From Parietichytrium sp. I65-24A (taxonomy: Eukaryota > Sar > Bigyra > Thraustochytrida > Thraustochytriidae): a stretch of DNA of 64,000 nt. Below the pieces are notes generated by a model that had not been told where the DNA came from, did no database searches, and saw only the letters and a list, made by a program, of their open reading frames with translations. The DNA lies in contig BLSF01000005.1 of assembly GCA_012862575.1 (NCBI GenBank), forward strand, positions 868,001 through 932,000, in the 5' to 3' direction. Position numbers and translations under genes: made by a program. This document shows positions 57,818 through 64,000 of the stretch, one piece after another; within the stretch, counting starts at the first letter, position 1; each line of letters opens with the position of its first letter.

Positions 57818-58702
57818 ATGGCGGAGCAAACCAAGTTGAACGCGTCCGCGATGGAGTTCAAGCCTTCGTGGCTGGCAGCAGCGACGAAGGAGTTGGTGGT
57901 GGAGAATGGTAATGATGATAATGATAATGACGAGGTCAGCTGGGGCGCGAGCGCCGATGGGAAAGGTGGTGCAGCGGCGAAGAAGAGCCCGTCTTCTTCT
58001 TCTTCTGCTGCTGCTCCTTTAGAAGGAAAGCTGTACAGCGGAGGGATCAAGAGCGTGGAGGAGCTGCAAGCAGTGCTGAGGGAGGACCCGGACGTTTGGG
58101 TGTGCTCCATCGATGTGGAATGTGTCGCCATTGGAAAGGGCAAGGCCGACCGCGCAGTGGCGAGAATCGCAGTCGTGGACGCGGAAGAGAATGTGTTGTT
58201 CGATCGCCTGGTCAAGCCGGATCTCCCTATCGTGTCCCACTTGACGGCGCTTACGGGCATCGAACCTGGTTCTCTGGAGGACGCCGGAACGCTCGAAGAG
58301 GTGCGCGAGGAACTGCTCTCCGTGTTGCAGCCGAACTGTATGATCGTTGGGCAAGCAATTCAACACGATCTAGACTGGCTATCCTTGCGGCCAGGCATTG
58401 ACTTCAAATACAGTTTTGATATTGCGCTTTTCTTTAGATTGACCTACCCGAATGGAAGGTTTCGGTACTTTAGCTTGCGACATGAAGTGCTCCATCTCTC
58501 AGGCTTTCCCGGGGCTGGCACGGACATTCAGAAAGGGGCGCACGATCCTGCCATTGATGCTTTGTACTCTTTGCGTATTTTTCAAAAATACAAAGCTTCT
58601 ATCGACGTGGAGAGAAAAATTCTTCAACAAGCTCTTGCCAGGGCGCCCCAGACTCTCGCATTCTGGAAAACGACGCCTTTCCTTGATGGGGTAGAAATGT
58701 GA
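57818..58702 (+). CDS. DEDDh 3'-5' exonuclease with N-terminal PAM2 motif
   Basis: The 294-residue product has the DEDDh exonuclease pattern of the REXO4/ISG20-type group. Exo I is SIDVECVAIG (Asp99, Glu101), Exo II GQAIQHDLDWL (Asp184), Exo III HDPAIDAL (His242, Asp247). Between them are LVKPDLPIVSHLTALTGIEP and SFDIALFFRLTY. Residues 6-16, KLNASAMEFKP, fit the PAM2 consensus LNxxAxEFxP at every fixed position (Leu7, Asn8, Ala11, Glu13, Phe14, Pro16). PAM2 motifs bind the MLLE domain of poly(A)-binding protein. Residues 25-70 are a disordered Asn/Asp- and Ser/Ala-rich linker. The family trims RNA 3' ends; the PAM2 suggests recruitment to poly(A) mRNPs, which is inference. Confidence 0.88.
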   Translation: MAEQTKLNASAMEFKPSWLAAATKELVVENGNDDNDNDEVSWGASADGKGGAAAKKSPSSSSSAAAPLEGKLYSGGIKSVEELQAVLREDPDVWVCSIDVECVAIGKGKADRAVARIAVVDAEENVLFDRLVKPDLPIVSHLTALTGIEPGSLEDAGTLEEVREELLSVLQPNCMIVGQAIQHDLDWLSLRPGIDFKYSFDIALFFRLTYPNGRFRYFSLRHEVLHLSGFPGAGTDIQKGAHDPAIDALYSLRIFQKYKASIDVERKILQQALARAPQTLAFWKTTPFLDGVEM

Positions 58703-59019
58703 ATTTCATTTTGCAAAAAACCCTCCAAAGACGTATTATTGCTGTGCGTAGCACAGTGAATGGAACGCTGTCGCGACTAACCCTCTCTTGTCTGTGCTAT
58801 TGCGACCGATGGCGGTTTTGTCCTTATTGTTAGTGGCTTTCTTTTTTCGATGGGGTTAGCCGGACAAATTTTCTCTGATTCGTGCGATGCTTTCTTCCAC
58901 ACATGTCAATAAAATTTATACTGAAGGGTGGCAGGTTAGATTAGAACCAATAAATTGTCGGGAATGGCGTTGGCATTCTTTCAAAAAATATTTTACTCAC
59001 ATGAGAGAGAAAACTAAAG
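58703..59019. other. Short convergent spacer
   Basis: The 317-bp 3'-to-3' spacer shows only the AATAAA hexamer at 58908. Confidence 0.6.
58908..58913 (+). promoter_or_regulatory. Possible polyadenylation signal of the exonuclease gene
   Basis: AATAAA 205 bp after the stop, in an AT-rich stretch between the convergent exonuclease and receptor genes. Confidence 0.4.
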
Positions 59020-62000
59020 TTACCTTGAGCCGATCGCTCCCGATGCCTGTATGTACCCTGAAGCCGTGGCCGTAGGGTGTACAGTTGGCTTTAGCCGATC
59101 ATCCATGGCGGAAATGGCAGCGTCTCTCCACCAATTAATAATCTTGGGAACGAAGATTAAACACATTGCACTAATGGTGTTGAGAAAGACCACCGCAGCC
59201 ATCATGAAGAGCCGAGCCGACGGGCGGTCCTGTAACATTGTGATTGCTGCGCTCCCAAGAAGCAAGAGCTCAAATTGGCTCAAAATTGTCAGCTGCAGAT
59301 ACCTGCCCTCGCTAAAGTATTCGGACAAATGCCTCGCCTTATTGCAAATGTATATCCCGTACAAGAGCACCAAAAGGTGCACCGAAAATATGGCGAGCAA
59401 AAATGGTATGGTGTGATCAGACTGGCACTGTCCTACACTCTGGAGCGTGTTGCCATACTCGTCCACCAGAATAGCCGTTCGACGGTAGGAGAGTGGCGAA
59501 AAAACCTCCCACAACACCACGAGACCCCAGTTCAGAAACAGCAGGCTCGAAACTGCAACAGTGAGTTTACGGCGAGATATGCTCACTTCTTTTGCCCCAC
59601 CTTTGAGGCGAAGGAGAAAAACGAGACGATGAATCTTCGTGAAAGCTGGCCCAAACATGAGGCAAAACCCACCGGTGTACAACCACACCTGAGCCTTGCA
59701 AGCTCGATTTGCTGGAAGGTAAAGCCCTTCCCTGGCCAACTCCAGGGTGTCGTTGGCGTCATCGATTGTCATGGGAAGGATACTAGCGATGCTAAGTACT
59801 CCGCCAAAAGCGATGAGGAGCAAGAATTGGCTCTGGCTCACTCGCACAATGATGTGCTTGCGCAAGGAAATAGTCCATAATACACATAAAAGTGAAATCA
59901 GCATACCGAGCACACATAGTGTCTTGGAAGCCGACTTTGTCGCCTCGTTGTACATCTTATCCTCGACAACGTCGCTATTGCTCGGATGGAAAATGTGCGG
60001 CTCGAAGAGAAGAGCTTTCAGCGGGTCCAGCCCTCCAACAATCAAAAGCTTATCTGGTACATCACTCTCCGTTGCGGGAAGAGCAATTGCACCATGGCCC
60101 TTTCTTTCCACTGGTGTGATGGCGGACCCAAAGGAACCTTGTGTGCTCTCGGATGAACAAACCGTTTCACTGGTTTCTGAGGGTGCGTAGCTTGTCACAG
60201 AAGTCCACGACAAAGAGTTGAGAAGAAAGTAGCTCACCGCAAGCTGATACGTCGTCCCTGTCGAACTCGGCATGTCTCCGCCATACACGGCCAATGCGGG
60301 CTGCAAAACATCTCTTGGAGGGCGAATGTTCATCACCGTTGCGCTGTGCTTTGCCCTTTGCACCGGGGCAGAAGGTAGCTGGGTCCAGACTTCCGTTTCA
60401 ATATCTAACATCCACAGGTCATTCATGAGAGATTGGTTTTGGGCCACCCCGCCAAAAATGTAGATAGAACTCTCAACAATCACCATCGAGTGATCCCGCC
60501 TGGCCGGAACATTGCAGACTTTGCAAATTAGCCTCCATTCCGAAGTCGAAGACGGAGATTCACTGGAGAATGACTCGTCCAAACTCACGGTCAGCACCCA
60601 GAGGTCGTTGAGCAACAACTGCTTGCCTCTTCCACCAAACATGTACGATACCCGAGTATTTGCGGTGGAGAGATTTTCTGCGTACACCATCGCGTGGCCA
60701 TCTCTGCTCTCCGGTGGGCTCAGGTCATCATAGACGCTGGGAGACAGCTTTTCCCATCTTTGAAAGGAAAAGACAAAAGGGATCGCAGGGTATAAAATCC
60801 AGGCGTCGTCAAGGCGGCTGCTTTCAGATGCCCCTCCGTAGAGCAACAAGACTGTAGAAGACCCTGTGTAGTCGGCGGATCCTGGGCCCATGGCTATCAA
60901 TGTCGCCATTGCACGCCCTTCCGGAAAATCTCCCGGCTGTTCAACTAAATTGCTAACGTTGTATCCGTGGCCGAGAAGCAAAACGTTGCTTACGTGTCTC
61001 TCCCAGGACATGCTTCCGATATCCAAGCTCCACAGATCATTTGAAAGTGCCGAGTTCAAGTTTGAGCCACCAAACACAAAGAGATGTATGTCGCCATACC
61101 TGGACGTGGAAGCGGTGGCGGCGTTGTAAATGGCAGTTGGCAGTTCCCCATATGTGCGCAACTTGGTCCATGAGTTTCTGGCTAGATCGGAATTAAAAAA
61201 GTGTGCGAGCGTGTATGCACCAGTTGTTTCATCGATCCCACTCTCCACAAGCCCAGAGGCGATCTCGCTGGAGGCGCTTTGAACAGCAGCGCTGGTCTCG
61301 GACGACACATCGTCGCACGCGCTATGGCACTCGGCAAGACTCACCCCATCATTACTCATGTCCATTAAAATGATCTGCCCTGGGTAAGAGATGTTGGCCA
61401 GTTGGTTGTCAACAACATGCTTGACAGCGGAATCGACTCGTTTAAGCACGGAGCTGAGAATAAGATCTGCCCCGGAATAAAGGTCGGTTTCGTTATTTCC
61501 ATTGAAAACCGAGTAAAATTGATCCGTGTCTACCCCTATGACCCAGTGATCTTGTTCGGTTGTGTAGTACAAACTTCCTGTTCCAGTGTTGCCTGCAGCT
61601 GCAAAGACGACATCCGCGCCTGTGTGGTTGATCATGTACTCGCTGACCCGAGCCCCAGCGTCTCCGTCATTGAAATTCCACACGTACTGAGTTGTAATGG
61701 TACAATTGGGGCACACCGAAGAGGCCCCGGCAATGAAGCCGTTCCGGAACCGCTTGAGAGCTGGAAATGGAACTCCAAAGACCCCCCCGATAGTCTTTGT
61801 GGCCGACTGAGACGCCGCGAAAACCCCGGCGATATACGCGCCCTCATCTTCTGCGAACCGAACCGCCTGAATGTATCCATATGTGTCACTGTTGTATTTT
61901 TCGAGGTCGCTCGGAATCCAGTCAATTGATGTGAACATGATGTGCGGTAGCTCTCCTGCGGCTTGCAAGAATGCGTCCTCTGGGCCTACTCCCAAGAAAA

Positions 62001-62316
62001 CTACATGATTAAAACCCTCCTCTTCTATTACTTGCACAAGGGTGTCCGTGGATCTGCAATCCCCCGCGGCAGAATTTTCGTCTGTTTGAAAGTGCAGAAA
62101 CTCGAACGTGATACTCGGGTCCTCCTCCGCAGCACTCGTTATGGCGGTATATGCCATTTCATTGAACGCGTGATCCATCAGCTCACTGCCACAGGTCACG
62201 AGAAACAAAAGCCTCGGAGACCCCAGCGCGACTACGTCTATTGCAAGTGCGCAATTGCACGACAGCAGAGCCGCCAAGCAGAGCAGCACGCCTGCTCTTG
62301 GAAGCATGGGTGCCAT
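59020..62316 (-). CDS. Class C GPCR-like receptor with BMP ligand-binding domain and Kelch repeats
   Basis: From the ATG at 62316 the product is 1098 residues with an N-terminal signal peptide (LPRAGVLLCLAALLSCNCAL); an upstream ATG at 62475 would hide it. Residues about 30-360 are a BMP/PnrA-type periplasmic binding domain: AEDEGAYIAGVFAAS, TIGGVFGVPFPALKRFRNGF, ADVVFAAAGNTGTG and WVIGVDTDQF. Residues about 409-769 carry Kelch repeats (FVFGGSNLNSALSNDLWSLD, YMFGGRGKQLLLNDLWVL, YIFGGVAQNQSLMNDLWMLD). Seven helices follow (about 799-1069), with class C features KAQVWLYTGGFCLMFGPAFT and FVPKI at the end of helix 7. The cytoplasmic tail is short. BMP plus 7TM_3 is known from Dictyostelium Grl receptors; the Kelch block between them is unusual. 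The BMP fold suggests a small-molecule ligand. Confidence 0.9.
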   Translation of the reverse strand: MAPMLPRAGVLLCLAALLSCNCALAIDVVALGSPRLLFLVTCGSELMDHAFNEMAYTAITSAAEEDPSITFEFLHFQTDENSAAGDCRSTDTLVQVIEEEGFNHVVFLGVGPEDAFLQAAGELPHIMFTSIDWIPSDLEKYNSDTYGYIQAVRFAEDEGAYIAGVFAASQSATKTIGGVFGVPFPALKRFRNGFIAGASSVCPNCTITTQYVWNFNDGDAGARVSEYMINHTGADVVFAAAGNTGTGSLYYTTEQDHWVIGVDTDQFYSVFNGNNETDLYSGADLILSSVLKRVDSAVKHVVDNQLANISYPGQIILMDMSNDGVSLAECHSACDDVSSETSAAVQSASSEIASGLVESGIDETTGAYTLAHFFNSDLARNSWTKLRTYGELPTAIYNAATASTSRYGDIHLFVFGGSNLNSALSNDLWSLDIGSMSWERHVSNVLLLGHGYNVSNLVEQPGDFPEGRAMATLIAMGPGSADYTGSSTVLLLYGGASESSRLDDAWILYPAIPFVFSFQRWEKLSPSVYDDLSPPESRDGHAMVYAENLSTANTRVSYMFGGRGKQLLLNDLWVLTVSLDESFSSESPSSTSEWRLICKVCNVPARRDHSMVIVESSIYIFGGVAQNQSLMNDLWMLDIETEVWTQLPSAPVQRAKHSATVMNIRPPRDVLQPALAVYGGDMPSSTGTTYQLAVSYFLLNSLSWTSVTSYAPSETSETVCSSESTQGSFGSAITPVERKGHGAIALPATESDVPDKLLIVGGLDPLKALLFEPHIFHPSNSDVVEDKMYNEATKSASKTLCVLGMLISLLCVLWTISLRKHIIVRVSQSQFLLLIAFGGVLSIASILPMTIDDANDTLELAREGLYLPANRACKAQVWLYTGGFCLMFGPAFTKIHRLVFLLRLKGGAKEVSISRRKLTVAVSSLLFLNWGLVVLWEVFSPLSYRRTAILVDEYGNTLQSVGQCQSDHTIPFLLAIFSVHLLVLLYGIYICNKARHLSEYFSEGRYLQLTILSQFELLLLGSAAITMLQDRPSARLFMMAAVVFLNTISAMCLIFVPKIINWWRDAAISAMDDRLKPTVHPTATASGYIQASGAIGSR

Positions 62317-63922
62317 GCGCATGTCTCGAGAGCGCGACCTTGCGGATGACGCCTCCTTGACCCAATCAAGTCTCTTCCCCAGCTTTCGCGTGCATTCCGA
62401 GTACGCCTTCCAGTGAACTTTTTGTGTACACAGAAGCAATGGCGTCGCGTATATTAAAAGCAATGATGCTGGCATTCGTTCCCGCTGGTGTACGTTTGCA
62501 TTCGCAAATTTCTACAGTGGTCACCTTTTTCTTCTTGGAGAAACCGTGCATTAAGGATTTCTCCAGTAGTTGGCCTGAGCAAAGTGACTCCGGGAACGCC
62601 GGTTTTCAGTGTCTTGATAGAAAATGCCAGCATGCCACCGCTTCATCCGACCTCTGAGGCAACGAGCAGTCAGTCAGTCACAAACAAAACAGGTGAATCT
62701 GGCTCAGATACGATCGATGGTAACGCAACCTGAAACGGTTCTGGCACGAAATAGGCGACGGACGCTAGACCGACGTATAGCCGCGCTTGCGACACGCACG
62801 CAAAAATTCAACCGAACCTTCGAGCAAGTACAATCAATTGCGTCAGCACACCAACTAACAAGCCTGGCTCGAGAGCCTTCGCGTTCGCAAGACTCGCTTC
62901 AGAGTGAAAGTCCAATATTTCAAAGCAGTTGCGACACGCACGCAAGCCTTGGCTCAATCGTCGCAACACAAACTAGAGCTTCCACATTTGCAAGATTCGT
63001 TTCAGAGTGTAGTTCAACTTGAAAGAAGTCGAGACAATCTATCTTGCCTTCCCAGTCTAGTTGACAGTTCATACCGCGACTTGATTCGCTAAACGGCTCT
63101 CTCGACCTCCTCCAAGTGTAAAAATGATGTACACTTGCTCATTGCCTCAGAAGAAGCAGGGGAACTTTGAGTGCCGACTTACGTAGGTTTGCGAGAGCAC
63201 TTGGTCGATTGCGTTGACATTTGACACTCGACACGAAACGGGCTTAAAAAAAAGTAAGCATTGACATGTGAGGTGTTTCGTCCTTGTGACGATCGTGGGT
63301 TTATAACGGTTCTAATGTTCCAGCGACACAGTGAACGCAGAACAAGGGAACGACTTTTTAAAAGCCAACTGTAAAGACTGTAAAGCTTTCATCGCTCCGA
63401 ACTTTCTGGCATTCACTGTCAGATGTTCTTCACTGATTGAAAAATTTCCACTTTTTTCTCTTTTTTCCAACACTTTCAACCCACAAAACGGCTACCGACG
63501 AACAATTTACGCTTCATCGCGGCCCCAAGAACGAGTTCCTTTATTCACCGCCTATCACCCGTTTCCTTAGCTAAATCATTATGTCCCCCGGCCTCCCGAA
63601 TTAATTTCGGGATTAATCTCCAATTAAATCCTAATTTTTGCCGAATTAATTTTCAAAAGAAGGGAAAAAAACCTCCTACCGATCCTACTAACCCCGCTAG
63701 CCACCGCTCCCACTCCTACCACGGTTCTTACGACCCTGCGAGGACCCCGCGTCCCGTACTCGAGTACGCCGCGCGCACAGTCCGTGGTTGCTAGGACAAG
63801 TTAAGTATAAAGCTAGCGTTGGCGGCGGCGAGCAAAGCTGCTCCAGGTGGGCGGAAACAGCGGAAACAGCGGAAAATTTCTCTCAGAGTTGTCAGAGTTT
63901 GGAGCACTGTGTTGCAAGTGAC

Positions 63923-63978
<56 letters not shown>

Positions 63979-64000
63979 GCGGAGAACCCAACTCACAACT
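62317..64000. other. Intergenic region at the right edge
   Basis: Upstream of the receptor gene. GTCAGTCA (62668-62682), two CGACACGCACGCAA words (62789, 62931) within a diverged direct repeat, an AATTAATTT/ATTAAT-rich stretch (63594-63655) and an AG microsatellite (63919-63977). No coding sequence is convincing. Confidence 0.55.
63919..63977. repeat. AG dinucleotide microsatellite
   Basis: About 28 AG units with one GAAAG interruption near the right end of the window. Confidence 0.92.

Overview
The window is nuclear DNA of a protist eukaryote, most likely a stramenopile and probably a labyrinthulomycete (thraustochytrid-like). Four things point there. Genes are mostly intronless and sit on both strands. 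Spacers are AT-richer and full of microsatellites. A dynein regulatory complex subunit (DRC2) shows that flagella are made at some stage. There are also composite receptor-type genes: a BMP-Kelch-class C GPCR and a proline/threonine-stalked seven-helix protein. The lineage is an inference from gene content; nothing here proves it. I saw no tRNA, rRNA, CRISPR array or intact transposase gene.

Layout. 1-11368 (minus) is one uninterrupted reading frame of 3789 codons that runs off the left edge. It encodes a giant protein with an N-terminal membrane anchor, ankyrin repeats, a UBR box and further Cys/His clusters, a likely ubiquitin-pathway protein. 13647-14778 (plus) is a three-exon SWC5/CFDP1 homologue (H2A.Z deposition). 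It converges on 14938-18852 (minus), a 1304-residue MSP/TPR/ubiquitin-like/coiled-coil protein carrying an in-frame minisatellite. A secreted vWA-like protein lies at 20364-21347. Two copies of a MITE-like inverted-repeat element lie at 19131-19444 and 22109-22323.

23631-28720 is a decayed tandem duplication. It carries two paralogous four-helix membrane protein genes (24626-25114, 26943-27410), a broken DRC2 fragment (25248-25432) and the intact DRC2/CCDC65 gene (27813-29378). A coiled-coil protein gene (31060-32397) is followed by a desert of about 7.9 kb. Next come an unknown basic/acidic protein (40275-41069), a seven-helix protein with a PT-rich stalk (43317-45566), and a GPR180/TMEM145-like seven-helix protein (46102-48084) converging on it. 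The Brix-domain ribosome biogenesis factor PPAN/SSF1 (49448-50806) and a mitochondrial-type zinc-free MDR oxidoreductase (52247-53485) follow. The right end has a polytopic membrane protein of unknown function (55579-57054), a DEDDh exonuclease with a textbook N-terminal PAM2 motif (57818-58702), and the BMP-Kelch-7TM receptor (59020-62316).

The genes form no operon or single pathway. The best leads are the PAM2-bearing exonuclease (possible direct poly(A)-binding-protein recruitment of a 3'-5' nuclease), the membrane-anchored ankyrin-UBR giant, the composite receptors, and the duplication that left a DRC2 pseudogene fragment.
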